Source of the DNA: Nematopogon swammerdamellus
Taxonomy: Eukaryota > Arthropoda > Insecta > Lepidoptera > Adelidae
Length of the DNA stretch: 64,000 nucleotides
Direction of reading: 5' to 3'
NCBI GenBank assembly: GCA_946902875.1
Contig: OX336355.1
Span: 15,223,347-15,287,346 of the forward strand
In this document: positions 42,516 to 55,194 of the stretch, in pieces
Layout of the letters: each line of letters begins with the position of its first letter
Numbering within the stretch: the stretch's first letter is position 1
Notes under the pieces: model-generated
Databases searched by the model: none
Told to the model about the DNA's origin: nothing
Seen by the model: only the letters and a program-made list of their open reading frames with translations
Position numbers and translations under genes: made by a program

Positions 42516-43440
42516 ATGTGTTTAGTTATGTGGTTAATTGTGGTTAGTTAATTCTGGCAATTCCTACTAGTGATTATTATTGTTAAGTCTGGCAAAAGCT
42601 AATATGGTAATAATCATAACGTCAAGTTAAGTTAGTTTTCGGCCTTTAGCAGTAAACCCAACCTAACCCAACTAAACTAAACTTGACCTTTTGACCTTAG
42701 CCTTGTTCGAAGTTTTGGAATTTTATAAAGAGTCGCCAGCTTTGTCGCACGTTTTGGAAAGTGCTTATGCACTTTCCAAAACCACTGCCAATGCACGCTG
42801 TAATGGTTTATCCGCCAACATCACATACTCGTACTGTCCTCTAATGCAATAACGTCAGGACCATTGATGCTGCGTGTCGCCGCAGTCGACGGCGCTAATA
42901 AATCCGTTCGTACAGTTGTCACTGAGAAGAACCCTTAATTGGCACGTCTAAAACGACCAATACGCTACGTAAAACCTATTGAGAGTATTGCCACGGGTAC
43001 TGCGTACGTGCATAGGACCCGTAGCTTCGCTCGCTTTAATACACATGACTCATATGATGCAAAGCCATCAGATCACTCAGATCACAAAGATCACTTAGCC
43101 ATCTAAAAAGGTCAGCGATCGAAACAGTAAATGATGAAACAGGTGTTAAAGCGGACAGATGAGAATTATGTGAGGGTAGGTTGGGTTGGTTTCTTGTAAC
43201 GTAGTAGGTATGAACTTCATATTAATGTATCACTTATGGTTAAGTAAGTATTCATATTTTAGTGTGTTGGTTTAGTTAAGTTTGATGTAACGTTATTGTT
43301 AAGGTTAATTTATTAATCATGTACCTATATGCACGCACATAGCTAAAAGTAGAAAACTTTATGGGTCTCTGTGTAATTTATTTAAGTACCTATTTTTCTT
43401 TTTACGATGACTGTATGTTTTCAAAATATTAAAAAAAAAA
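42516..43440. other. No gene recognised; presumed intron
   Basis: No repeat family assigned. If TRMT61A continues downstream on the minus strand, this would be intron. I searched by eye for its C-terminal motif (Gly-His-Thr-Gly) and did not find it. Confidence 0.4.
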
Positions 43441-43444
43441 CCCT

Positions 43445-45440
<1,996 letters not shown>

Positions 45441-45446
45441 TCTATA

Positions 45447-46375
45447 ATACATAGGGCACACTAAAAGTTTCCGGAATTGGCCACTTACATAAACAATATT
45501 TAAAAAGTAATTACAACATTTGAAAATGGAACTCTTTGGCTGTAGAATGCAGTTTGTTTCATCTGACTGTCAATTGTTTTTCCATTGTGGCGCCATTTTA
45601 AAAATTGCGTGTCTACATTAACATAAATTTAACCCGGGAAAATTTTCGTAATATGATTTTCTACGATTTTAAGTGTAATTTGACAGCTCATCAGAGCCTC
45701 GCTCGGCTTCAATCTGCTTTTGGCGATGAAGCACCATGCAAGACGACTATTTATTGCTGGTTTGCAGAATTCAAGCGCGGTCGTGTCAATCTCAGTGACT
45801 AATCTCGCGATGGTCGCCCGTTCACCGATGTGAACAACAAAAACATCGATGCTGTGCGCCGTATGATCGAAACAGACAGGCATGTGACCTACCATGAGAT
45901 TCGGGCATCCTTAGACATAGGCATGAGTCAAATACAATCAATCCTACACAAACATTTGGGTGTGAGAAAGCTGTGCTCGCGGTGGAACCCTAACAATTTG
46001 ACCGAGGCTCAAAAACGCACCGCGTCACTTGGTGCAATGCCATGCTTACCAGATGCAACAAAGGCGCTTCAAATTTGGTGTGGGACATAGTAACAGGTGA
46101 CGGCACCTTGTGACTTTTTTCTGTTCCCAAAAATTAAGAACTAATTACGCGGTCAACGATTTTCATCGCCAGAAGAGGCTGTCGAAGAATATGAAAAACA
46201 CGTTTCTGAGGTCACCACGGAGGAGTGGCACAAAAGTTTTCAAAATTGGTTTAATCGTATGAAAAAGTGCATTTACGCAAAGGGAGAATATTTTGATAAA
46301 CAATAAATTCATTTTTGTCCTTTAATAGTATTTTATTCTTATTAATTCCGGAAACTTTTAGTGTGCCCCACGTAT
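45447..46375 (+). mobile_element. mariner transposon, internally deleted
   Basis: Inverted ends share 'gggcacactaaaagtttccg' (left) and 'cggaaacttttagtgtgccc' (right), flanked by TA at 45445-45446 and 46376-46377. At 929 bp it is roughly 0.4 kb shorter than the usual 1.3-kb mariner. The missing part is the middle of the catalytic domain. Confidence 0.9.
45605..46304 (+). pseudogene. mariner transposase pseudogene
   Basis: The N-terminal DNA-binding part is readable (LARLQSAFGDEAPCKTTIYC, WFAEFKRGRV) with a stop at 45800. It continues in the same frame (IDAVRRMIETDRHVTYHEIR, SQIQSILHKHLGV), with a frameshift near 46015. The first catalytic Asp region (VTGD, about 46096) is followed at once by CDFFLFPKIKN, where the third catalytic Asp lies. 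The second-Asp region is therefore deleted, with microhomology 'ttgtgac' at the join. The end (HVSEVTTEEWHKSFQNWF) is intact. It cannot encode an active transposase. Confidence 0.9.
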
Positions 46376-46734
46376 TAGTAATTTTAGCATGATTAGCTAA
46401 CGACGTCAGAGGACATTCGGAGGGTTCGGAGGTATGTACGAGATCTAAATATGTATTGTCACGAGAACGTCTGAAAAATTATAGAGCAAGGCTCTTTTAT
46501 TTAATTATAAAAATTTTAGAAATATTGCATTTTTTAACTTAAGAAACTAGGCATTTAAATTGAATTTAATTATTTTAATTTATAAAAAATAAAAAAGTTC
46601 CTAAACATACTACATACATAGTTAGTATCTAATACCTTAAACACGCAAACATTGTTTGTTACCTCACACGAGCGGAATGCAAATATCTCCATAGCTAAGA
46701 AGTACAATGCGGAGACGCCTCTACCGCAGCAGAC

Positions 46735-46843
46735 GGGACACAGGATATGCTAAATAAAATTCAGTTCCAGTTATGATAAGATACTACACTTTCTTCTTTT
46801 TAAATACGAATTTCACGCCAGCGAAGCTGCGGGCAAACGCTAG
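46735..46843 (+). mobile_element. Helitron-like 3' end
   Basis: Shares 'gctaaataaaattcagttcc' and the terminal 'agcgaagctgcgggcaaacg' then CTAG|T with 10300-10630. Confidence 0.55.
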
Positions 46844-47089
46844 TAGATATTATACATTTTTTAGATGCGAGGTTAGATGTACAGTTTTATGCATGTTTAT
46901 TAGCATTAAGAGTACAAAAACATGTTCCCTAGATTTTTGTGAGGAATAAAAACTATTTTCAATAGCGCAACTGAAATCAAAGTGGATGAGAAAAATCACA
47001 ACGGCTACATATACAACTTTTTTCCTTTTTACATGTATTTCTAGATAATTAAGTATTATGGTATGGCCAAAGAACTAAGGTAGTCGACA

Positions 47090-47345
47090 TTGCTAAGAAA
47101 ATAAGCAAGCTGAAGTGGCAGTGGGCTGGGCACATCTGTCGCAGACCCGACAACCGATGGGGTAGACGGGTGCTCGAATGGAGGCCACGTACAAGCAAAC
47201 GTAGCGTGGGACGCCCCTCGGCTAGGTGGACAGACGACCTAAAAAAGGTAGCCGGGAGTGGATGGATGAGAAGAGCGGAAGACCGCGTGTGGTGGCGTGC
47301 CTTGGGGGAGGCCTATGTCCAGCAGTGGACCGATACAGGCTGATG
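47090..47345 (+). pseudogene. RTE LINE 3' end, C-terminal coding fragment
   Basis: One frame over about 80 codons: KLKWQWAGHICRRPDNRW, then RVLEWRPRTSKRSVGRPS, GSGWMRRAEDRVWW and GEAYVQQWTDTG-stop, then 'tgatgatgaag' as the start of a TGA-type tail. This is the post-RT region of RTE LINEs and is not frame-broken. It is a different subtype from the GACT-tailed copies at 5312, 9882 and 16974. Confidence 0.85.
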
Positions 47346-47574
47346 ATGAAGTATTATGTTTGTGACTTTCACCCTAGAAAACGGTCCACTACACTCAGCA
47401 CAAAATGTATATGTTCATTTGGTCCGCCGAGCCGGATCGGAGCCGGCAAACCGCTAGTGTGCTTGCGCAGGAAAGCTTAGGAATATTTCTCGGCAATCCT
47501 GGAGTTTATCTTGAACTATATGCTAATACTGTCGGGCGTTTGCGAAATAATTTCTGGGTCTAAATCCGTACATG

Positions 47575-47640
47575 CGTTACATTGTTAATCTTGCTCTCAA
47601 GCTGTGTTTTCGATAGACTATGGGCGGTGTTATTTATTTA
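47575..47640 (+). repeat. C retroelement, fragment
   Basis: The text 'gttaatcttgctctcaagct' and 'gactatgggcggtgttattt' is C. It is cut off at 47640 by the tail of the following minus-strand LINE. Confidence 0.75.
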
Positions 47641-48546
47641 TTTTTTATTTATTTATTTATTATGGTATCCAAAAAAAATTTCACAAGTACATTTCACATC
47701 ACATAATATTTAAAGCAGCGTCTTATTTGTATTCCAAAAAAATGGACACACGACATGATTATATATAAATTAGAGAAAAGTCCTACACCACTCGGAAATC
47801 ACTAGATAAACACAAAACACGAACATTAGAAGACTATACACAATTATGATTAAACAAAGCAACGATTAAAAATGAGAAAAACTAAAACAAAACATATAAA
47901 TTAGCTTAAAACAACAACAGAACGATTAACAATTTAAAAAAATGGGTAAAAAAGGCCTCTACAAAATGGATGATAATTTAAAAGTAATAATGAGTGAACC
48001 TTATCCTTAAACTATTTCCATTGCAATAACAGTCTTTTTAAAAGTATAAAAACCGGAGGAGAACACATCCAATGTATCATTAGCACTACTGGTATTGTTA
48101 TAAGACCTGCACATACGAGCTAATGGATTATAGAAGGCAACATTCGTGTTATAGACAGGCAAAGCGAAAATTCTGCGAGAACGCGTGCTTCTGAAAGCAG
48201 TGTTCAAGCGTATACTGCCGATGGCTGAGGTATCTATTAAGGAGTTAATAATTTTGAATAGATAGATAAGATCAGAAATTTTGCGTCGTTTATCAAGACT
48301 CTGAACACTGAAGTTAGACAGCCTATCTTCATATGAGAGAAGGTTACCAGCCAGATGATTGCGATAACACAGAATGCGCAAGAACTTTTTCTGCACTCCC
48401 TCAACTCGGTTAATATGTACATTATAAAAGGGACTCCATATCACAGAACAGTATCCAAGTCGGCTACGCACCAGTGAGTTATACAGACGGAGTAAACTAT
48501 CAGACCTTTTAAAATCTTTAGAAATCCTAAGAATAAAACCGCTACC
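47640..48546 (-). mobile_element. Jockey/CR1-like LINE, 5'-truncated, minus strand
   Basis: The 3' tail is AAAT-type (plus-strand 'tttatttatttatttatta'). Then comes a 3' UTR of about 360 bp and the C-terminal part of a reverse-transcriptase ORF. The 5' end is cut within the coding region at about 48546, next to a G repeat. Confidence 0.75.
48007..48546 (-). pseudogene. LINE reverse-transcriptase C-terminal region
   Basis: The minus-strand frame reads SLVRSRLGYCSVIWSPFYNV, then HINRVEGVQKKFLRILCYRN, DLIYLFKIINSLID and FYTFKKTVIAMEIV at the stop. The LxYxSxxWSP...INRxExVQKKFLR pattern is the conserved region after the reverse transcriptase in Jockey/CR1-like LINEs. No frame break is seen over about 178 codons. 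It lacks the catalytic domain because of 5' truncation. Confidence 0.85.
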
Positions 48547-48579
48547 GCTACTTCTTAGCTATGGAGAGTTTTCTTCTAT

Positions 48580-48808
48580 GGGAACCCCATATTTTTTTAC
48601 TTTTTCTTATTTTTATTATTTGTTGTTATATCGGCCATAATAACACATATTCTGCGAAAATTTCAACGGGCTACCTATTACGGTTCAAGAGATACAGCCC
48701 TCGGACAGACAGACGGACGGACGGACGGACGGACAGACAGACGGACGGACGGACAGACGGCGTAGGCTTAGGAATAGGCTTCCGTACCGGATACGGAAAC
48801 CTAAAAAG
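48580..48808 (+). repeat. G repeat
   Basis: The text 'gttgttatatcggccataat', 'attctgcgaaaatttcaacg', many GGAC/CAGA units and 'ggataggcttccgt'-like to 'atacggaaacctaaaaa'. Uninterrupted. Confidence 0.85.
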
Positions 48809-48889
48809 TAGTAGGTACTTAATGGATTATTTGTCATAGAAACTTGATACAAATATATGTAGAACCCAAAAGATAATGCGAGTACCGTG

Positions 48890-49160
48890 TGGGCCGGTAC
48901 TTAAAAAGAATAGCCCCACTGGATCTCTCAAAAACAGGCTAGCCACCTCTCACGTTGCCACGATCCTTCCATCGAGTCACGCAGCAGTTATGGGTCTCCG
49001 TGCCTTACTTGCTGCTTGATAGTTATCTTGTACTAATACTTAGCTAAACGTGGTGGTCGATGTTGTGTTGCAATTTTCCAGAGTTCTTGCAGCACAACAC
49101 CGATTACTCTGCTTATCCCGATTGTCGGGATGCAGCGCGAGCGGTATGTATGTATGTAAG
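48890..49160 (+). repeat. D repeat
   Basis: The text 'accgtgtgggccggtactta' to 'gtcgggatgcagcgcgagcg' and (TATG)n. An internal deletion removes the 'gtcgtaaaaggcgacta' part. Confidence 0.85.
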
Positions 49161-49309
49161 ATAAGTCGATTTAATGCACTGAAACAAATGTATGTTAGCA
49201 TTGTTGGTCATAATTTTTTTGTTACATTCAAAACGCAATTAAAGAAAGAACAAGGTGAGAAACCATATGTCGTTTTAGGGTTCCGCACCACATTAGTAAT
49301 TACAAATTT

Positions 49310-49482
49310 AAAAAACCCCCGACCCTTAAAAATTCAAAAATAATATCCGTTTACTTAGGTACTTCAAGGAGTCGGGGAACCGCTAAGTAAATTCCCGCGC
49401 AGCTCTAAGTTTTTATATTTTATTTACTTAGCGGTCCCCCGACTCCTTGAATTTTTAAGGGTCGGGGTTTTCAATATTTGTA
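49310..49482. mobile_element. Foldback repeat
   Basis: The left arm ('cccgacccttaaaaattcaa', 'tcaaggagtcggggaaccgc') is inverted in the right arm ('gcggtcccccgactccttga', 'atttttaagggtcggggttt'). The left arm carries about 25 extra bases. A related piece lies at 59090-59175. It adjoins the K repeat. Confidence 0.7.
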
Positions 49483-49489
49483 ATTTAAC

Positions 49490-49745
49490 TTTTAGTTGAA
49501 GCTTTAAAAAACCGCATGCTAATCGGTCCACTTTTTAAGATATAATTTTTTTGATTACTTAAATACTTGATTACAAACATAGCTAAGAACCATCCCGATT
49601 AAACAAGCTTTCTAATAAAAAAAACCCGCATCCAAATCGGTCCATTCGTGTGGGAGCTACGATGCTACAGCCAGACACACCCATACACAGATACACAACA
49701 CATACACACACGTAAAACTTATAACACCCCTCTTTTTTCGTAGGG
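49490..49745 (+). repeat. K repeat, copy 2
   Basis: The text 'gcatgctaatcggtccactt' and 'catccaaatcggtccattcg' matches 13890-14125 and extends further, to CA-rich 'gatacacaacacatacac' and 'cgtagggggtta'. Confidence 0.65.
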
Positions 49746-50144
49746 GGTTAAAAAGGAAAGCTTTAAGATGATTTCAAAGACAAACTTATGCGTAAACACG
49801 AAATACAAAGCAATTTGCTATTTTTTTTTTCAGATATTTTCCCCATTTGAAGCTTATATTATTACGAATCGATAGGCACACACGTACACAACACATACAC
49901 AACACACACACACACAAGTACCCGATGAGTAGATATTACTCGCGGACCTATGGGTACAGCAGCGCCTTAGATGGGAGTTCACAAGTCAACACACGGTGAC
50001 CTCTCCGGCGAAGCGCTTTTACATTGGACGACTTTGAACCGGTACGGTAAAAGCACTTCAGGTAATTGGCAACCTCTGCACACTTGGAAAGAACTTTCTA
50101 TGGACGAACAAAAGGCGCTTATCAATACATACATACATATCACA

Positions 50145-50425
50145 CACGCTGAATCCCGACAATCGGGGTAAGCAGAGTAATCGTTGTTGTGCTGCAAGAA
50201 CTCTGGTAAATCACAGCACAACACCGACCACCACGTTTCGCAAAGTATTCGAACAAGATTCAATCGATCAAGCAGCAAGTAAGGCACGAAGACCCACCTG
50301 CTGCATGTCTCGGTGGAAGTACCGTGCCAAGGTGAGAGGTGGCGGCCTGTCGCCCTTTAGCACGGCATCATGTCCTTATCCCTTAGTCGCCTTTTACGAC
50401 ATGCATGGGGAGAAATGCAGTGGGC
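50145..50425 (-). repeat. D repeat
   Basis: Reverse D: 'cggggtaagcagagtaatcg', 'ggcacgaagacccacctgct' and 'ttagtcgccttttacgacat'. Confidence 0.85.
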
Positions 50426-50596
50426 AGTAGGTACGCTTATCAATACATAATATAAAAACTGAAACGGTAGCGACACAAAAAACTTATTGATACTAAAGTC
50501 CGAAGTTGATTTTATATTTTTTTTTTATTTTGATCGCAACAAAACGTACTATATTGCCACCTGGAAGTTATGATACGTGACAAATATGTGCAAGTG

Positions 50597-50790
50597 TCTG
50601 CATTCCTAACAAGGGACGTGAGCTTTCAGTCGAAAGATTGTCAAGAAGATAAATTATATGAGCTAATAACCTATTTATCGACAAACTTTCGATCGAGAGT
50701 ACACGTCCCTTCTTAGGAATGATCGAAAGTTGGTCGATAATTAGGTTATTATCTTCTTGACAATCTTTCGACTGAAATTTCAGAGTGTGG
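50597..50790. repeat. Nested double palindrome
   Basis: Two inverted pairs are interleaved. 'gcattcctaacaagggacgt' (about 50598-50620) pairs with 'acgtcccttcttaggaatg' (50702-50720). 'tcagtcgaaagattgtcaag' pairs with 'cttgacaatctttcgactga' (50756-50780). The first pair's right arm lies inside the second pair's loop, so the two hairpins cannot form together. Confidence 0.65.
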
Positions 50791-51599
50791 TCTCCAGATG
50801 ATGGTAATGTGACGAAGGAGGGTGGAGTCGCCTATACTATAGTGGCCCGCCACGACATCCACGGGAAGAAACGGGATGGCCCTATTCTATGCCGGTAACG
50901 ACACAGCTGTTGTTATTATGCTAAGACGAAAAACTTATTATTTGATGTTACAGGAGGCCAAATAATACTCCGCATGGAAAGTATTATACACTTTTAATTA
51001 AGGTCAAAGTACAAAGAATTTAATATGCACGTAGTGTTGGTGGTGTCCCGGCGCGGAATGTGTCGACCCACCGCGCCTCCTCTCCTGCCTGCCTGTGCTC
51101 TCAAGTGCCGTGTCGGTGTGATGTCGTAGGTGTGCGTGCATATGTCTGTCCAGCCGTATGTATGTGTAACACTCGGACAAAAATATTGATGCTGTCATAC
51201 AGTTGATTGTAATGAGGTTCATTAGATAATGAAGATAGGATGATAGCGGGGGCGGGGGGTCCAAAATTGGCAAAAATCTAATATGGACGGCCCCTAAATA
51301 TAATTTAATCTTGATAATCTGACCACATAATTTGAAACTATATGACATCAATGAAAAGAGCTTTCCAACGACATAATAATGGTCCTTCGTTATTGGTCGA
51401 TGGGGAAGTTGTAGCAAACAAACTTACTTTTTTATGTATCTATCGTTAGTTTGAGAAATTTGAAAAATGTAAAAAACATTAGGAACGTCAGACACCTCTT
51501 CTGTCATTACTGGCGAGATAGAATAAATGAAAATTGCTGGAACATAATTAATTTGTCAAGAATATTTAATTGATCACTATTCACGTGGAGTAAGCTGGC

Positions 51600-51990
51600 C
51601 TGCAGATCTGCAATGCGTGCCGGGAGCTGTACTGCCTAAAGTACGGGTTCCAACCTGTCGGGCTGATGCCAGTCGACATGACCTTCAGCACCACTACCTC
51701 CTTCCACCTGCTGGCAGCTCTTCATCCGACTTGACCATCGGCACCACTTCTTCTACTACCTGCTGGTAGCTCTTCATCCGACTTGACCTTCGGCACCACT
51801 TCTACTACCTGTTGGCAGCTCTTCCATCCGGAACAACTCATCATCGACTAGGAGGTCATCGCCAACATCCTCACTCTCTAGTTTTACCGTCTAGTACCCA
51901 ATCTATTCATCTTCTTCATCATTTTAGTGTTTAAGTTCACATATTCATTTTCCATTATATCTCGTACGTTTATTCCGTAATAAAGAATTT
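51600..51990 (+). other. Possible transcript 3' end with 57-61-bp minisatellite
   Basis: After 'ggcctgcag', one frame reads [20 protein letters not shown] and on to a stop near 51731. A repeat of about three units follows ('cttcatccgacttgacc', 'caccacttcttctactacct', about 51676-51835). 'aataaa' occurs at 51979-51984. This could be a terminal exon or an LTR-type polyadenylation region. I recognise no family. Confidence 0.25.
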
Positions 51991-52445
51991 TTCACTCCCC
52001 GATTGAGTTTCCATCTTTTCGTGGGAAAGTTTTGACGTATCCTCCTTTCTGCATTTACGACATAAAGCAACGCAGAGCACGTTCCGTTGCCGCACCGGAC
52101 GCGCGCTGTGTACAAGCGGTCGCAGGTTGCGACATGACGGGTGGCAGGAATGTCGCCAAGGTCTGCTAGTGAATGTCAGAGGGTGGCCGGCTCGCGGAGT
52201 GCGGTCACTGCGCATGTGGTAGCCGGGAGCCGGCCCGAGTAAGCTCTGCTGAATATTGTTCATGGTCTGTAAGCTCTGGCGCACATACTGCTTGCGGTTG
52301 GCTGATTTTTGGTAAAGGCTGTTGGTTCGACCGCATTCTTCACCCGTTTGTGTTTTATTATCTCCAATGCGGTTGTTTGTTCAAAAGTTGGATCGACCTC
52401 TTTCGTTTTAGGCATAAATCGAAATACAAATGCGTTGAAAGGGGC

Positions 52446-52925
52446 TGAAAGAGGGAAAACCGGCCAAGTGTGAGTAGCACTCGCGCACCGAGGTTTGCAC
52501 ACGAAAAAAAAAACGTTGAAAAAACATGTTTCTTGTTTTTATTTTTAATTAATTTAAATTATTTTTTTACTTTGTAAATGTTTTATTATTTATTGTTATA
52601 TCCGCGTAGTACCCGTAACCGACGAGCATGCATTTAGAACATTATGGGAGTGGAAGAGGCGGCAGAGGTGTGCCATGATCGTGGCACGTGGAGATCCGTT
52701 GTCTCCATGCCTACCCCACCGGGAAATAGGCGTGACGCTATGTATGTATGTATCCGCCAAAATAACACATATTCTGTGAACATTTCAACCGGCTAACTAT
52801 TGGTACGGTTCCAAAGATACAGCCATCGGACGGACGGACGGACAGACAGATAGACACACAGACAGACAGACAGACGTTGTAGGCTTAGTAATAGGCTTCC
52901 GTACGGGGTACGGAAACCTAAAAAC
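52446..52925 (+). repeat. G repeat with both ends, split by a LINE tail
   Basis: The end 'ccggccaagtgtgagtagca' and 'ctcgcgcaccgaggtttgca' starts the copy. It runs to 'tgttatatccgc', and after the insert resumes with 'tatccgccaaaataacacat' to 'acggggtacggaaacctaaa'. Confidence 0.85.
52606..52750 (+). mobile_element. L1-tail LINE 3' end with 7-bp target duplication
   Basis: The text 'gtagtacccgtaaccgacga' to 'cctaccccaccgggaaatag', 'gcgtgacgc' and (TATG)n. TATCCGC lies on both sides (52599-52605 and 52751-52757). It is the same family as 23913-24441, in plus orientation and strongly 5'-truncated. Confidence 0.85.
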
Positions 52926-53104
52926 TGTGGATTAAGCAAACATCATCATTTCGGGCAATGTAATCCTCTAATAATATATTATGTGTGGTCAGTCCATTGG
53001 AATTCAAAGATTTCATAGCAATGTGCTCTTCGACTGCGAAGTCAACGACTTAGATATCATGGCAAAATATTTTCATTCTAAATAGTGAAATATCAGCATT
53101 TTTT

Positions 53105-53487
53105 TTTTTTATGGAAACTGACGCGGTTGGCTACATCACCTACGACGTCCGTGATGTCAGCCCATAACACCGGGTGAACTAGGTGCCATGTCAGTGCTTC
53201 CCCCTTTGATCGTGCCGGCTATACTGAACTGGTCGGAAAACACAAACTATTTACATAGCCGTTTAGACCGACGTTTCATTCAGTGCGGTGGTACCGACCC
53301 GGGCGGGTTAAACCCTACCACCAAGTAAGATTAGGAGGGAAGGGACCTACAGTTTTACGAGGAATCCGAACCTCGGTCAGCCTCCAACGGTCAGCGGTCA
53401 CCCATCCAAGGACTGACCGCACCCAGCGTTGCTTAACATTCAATAGCGACAGTTGACTGTCTGCACCACTGAGCTATCGAGGCTGAC
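53105..53487 (-). repeat. SINE B, full length (tRNA/5S-like head)
   Basis: T-run at 53100-53110, then the body. The 5S-like block on the minus strand is 53394-53437 (reads GTTAAGCAACGCTGGGTGCG then TTGGATGGGTGACC). The B box is near 53371-53382, and the A-box-like 'agctcagtggtgcag' near 53461-53476. The body is close to the copy at 34150-34520, sharing 'tgcttccccctttgatcgtg'. Confidence 0.88.
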
Positions 53488-53779
53488 AAAACATTCTGAT
53501 TCTGACGCAGCATTCAAAACATACAACGATAATCAGCATTCTTCATAGTGATTTAAGCCATTCTTGCAATAAGCACTTTAGCCAATATTTTGATAACTAT
53601 CCATTAAGACGCAGAATGGACCACTTCAAATATTAAATCTAACGAGGCCGAAATAGCCGCATACATACGGTGTCTAAAAGCCGTCATTGTCCGAGTAAAC
53701 AAGCAGCGCAGAGCACGTGGACACCTTTCGACTTGGACGAATAAAATACTGGACACGCAGCCACTGGCAATGGTTTCTT

Positions 53780-53850
53780 CAATGATGAGGCGTCGTTAGA
53801 CACCTCATGGGTGGCTCGGCGCCATATGTCGCGCCTACTATAAAAAAAAC
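53780..53850 (+). repeat. LINE 3' tail, fragment
   Basis: The text 'ggcgtcgttagacacctcat' and 'gccatatgtcgcgcc' then an A-run. Same tail family as 5898-6018. Confidence 0.6.
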
Positions 53851-53984
53851 CACGTTATTGGCCGGTTTTTATTATTAGTTGTTTTACTTAAGAGTTTGCA
53901 CTATGATCACACCAAGATTGGCGTTTGTATGTATTACCATTTTTACGAGCAAAAACAAAAAAATCAAACATAGAAAAAAAAATT

Positions 53985-54180
53985 TTTTTTTGTATGAGGG
54001 ACCCCTTATACATTTTTCCCTTTTTTATTACTAGTTAGTATATCCGCCATAATCGCACATACTTATTCTGTAAAAATTTCAACCGTCTACCTATTACAGT
54101 TCAAAAGATTGGATTAAAGGTGGGATAGACGGACGGACAGACGGACGAACAGACGGCGTAGGCTTAGTGATAGGGTCCCG
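53985..54180 (+). repeat. G repeat leading into the minisatellite
   Basis: The text 'tatatccgccataatcgcac', 'tctgtaaaaatttcaaccgt', GGAC units and 'cgtaggcttagtgatagggt'. Its terminal part seeds the tandem array that follows. Confidence 0.8.
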
Positions 54181-54421
54181 TATGGATAGGGAACCCTAAA
54201 AATACCTTTGCCATAGGGTCCCGTATGGATAGGGAACCCTAAAAATACCTTTGCCATAGGGTCCCGTATGGATAGGGAACCCTAAAAATACCTTTGCCAT
54301 AGGGTCCCGTATGGATAGGGAACCCTAAAAATACCTTTGCCATAGGGTCCCGTATGGATAGGGAACCCTAAAAATACCTTTGCCATAGGGTCCCGTATGG
54401 ATAGGGAACCCTAAAAATACC
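54170..54421 (+). repeat. 43-bp minisatellite, six units
   Basis: The unit 'atagggtcccgtatggatag' plus 'ggaaccctaaaaatacctttgcc' repeats with a 43-bp period at 54170, 54213, 54256, 54299, 54342 and 54385. The last unit is partial. Units look identical by eye. The unit is the G terminus plus a 7-bp linker, so it grew from the transposon end. Each unit is partly self-complementary (agggtccc...gggaaccct). Confidence 0.92.
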
Positions 54422-54814
54422 ACGAATTCACCGTACTCTCAAACCCTCGACCTCTCGTTTAAGAGATCGGAGTCTTATCGCTAAGCATCACCGACCTCTT
54501 GCCAAATATTTATGTCATTTGAGGACAGATCTGCCCTCATGAGGTAGTGTGACACGTACGGCGTATCCAAGCTCCTAGTCTCGATACCTCGGGTCCGTTA
54601 TCTCAACTAATACATCACTAGGCCTGGCGATCCATAATGCGTCGGCCCGCTATTGTTAATATTAGTTGTGCGAGAGATCCCATTGTGGGTCGGCCTGGCT
54701 TGAACAGACAGACGCTAGTGGTCTAGTGGCATGGGTTATCGACATTTTGACGTGGAATCACGTCATACTCATATGGTACAAGGTGAGATGCATGCAATCT
54801 AAAATATACCACGG

Positions 54815-55168
54815 AGAGTGTTCCAAGAAGCTGCAAGATGCGATTCCTCCATTCCCCATTCTACCATCGTTCCACGCGCAACAGGTTGGGAATGCATCGA
54901 CACACTGTCGATATCCCCCCACTTAGGACAAATCGATCCTGTAAATCCTTTATTTACAGGGTTGCCAACAGGTGGAATTCACTTCCACCTGCATCGTTTC
55001 CTCTAATGTACAGTCTGGGGTCCTTCAAACATCATGTGAAGGTGCACCTAGCCGGCCGACATGGTATTCGCAGCCCCCGTAAATATCCGAATGCCTGTGG
55101 GCGCCGGCCGTCGGACTACACCACTGTGTTAGTCTGGCGCGCGCCATATGCTTCCCATAAAAAAAAAA
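54815..55168 (+). pseudogene. LINE C-terminal coding fragment and 3' end
   Basis: One frame reads IPPLRTNRSCKSFIYRVANR, then WNSLPPASFPLMYSLGSFKH and HVKVHL. Just upstream the matching sequence RSTRNRLGMHRHTVD is in the same frame. The '..F.YRxAxxWNSLPxxxF...LGxFKxxVxxHL' pattern is typical of Jockey/CR1-like LINE C-termini. The 3' UTR (from 55036) ends in 'cttcccataaaaaaaa'. 5'-truncated. Its 3' UTR also occurs alone at 14675-14795. Confidence 0.75.
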
Positions 55169-55194
55169 TAAAAAATAAAAATAGTACCTATGTA

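Noticed and set aside
54170..54421. CRISPR-like array
   Set aside because: The 43-bp units are contiguous with no variable spacers, and the genome is eukaryotic. It is a minisatellite.
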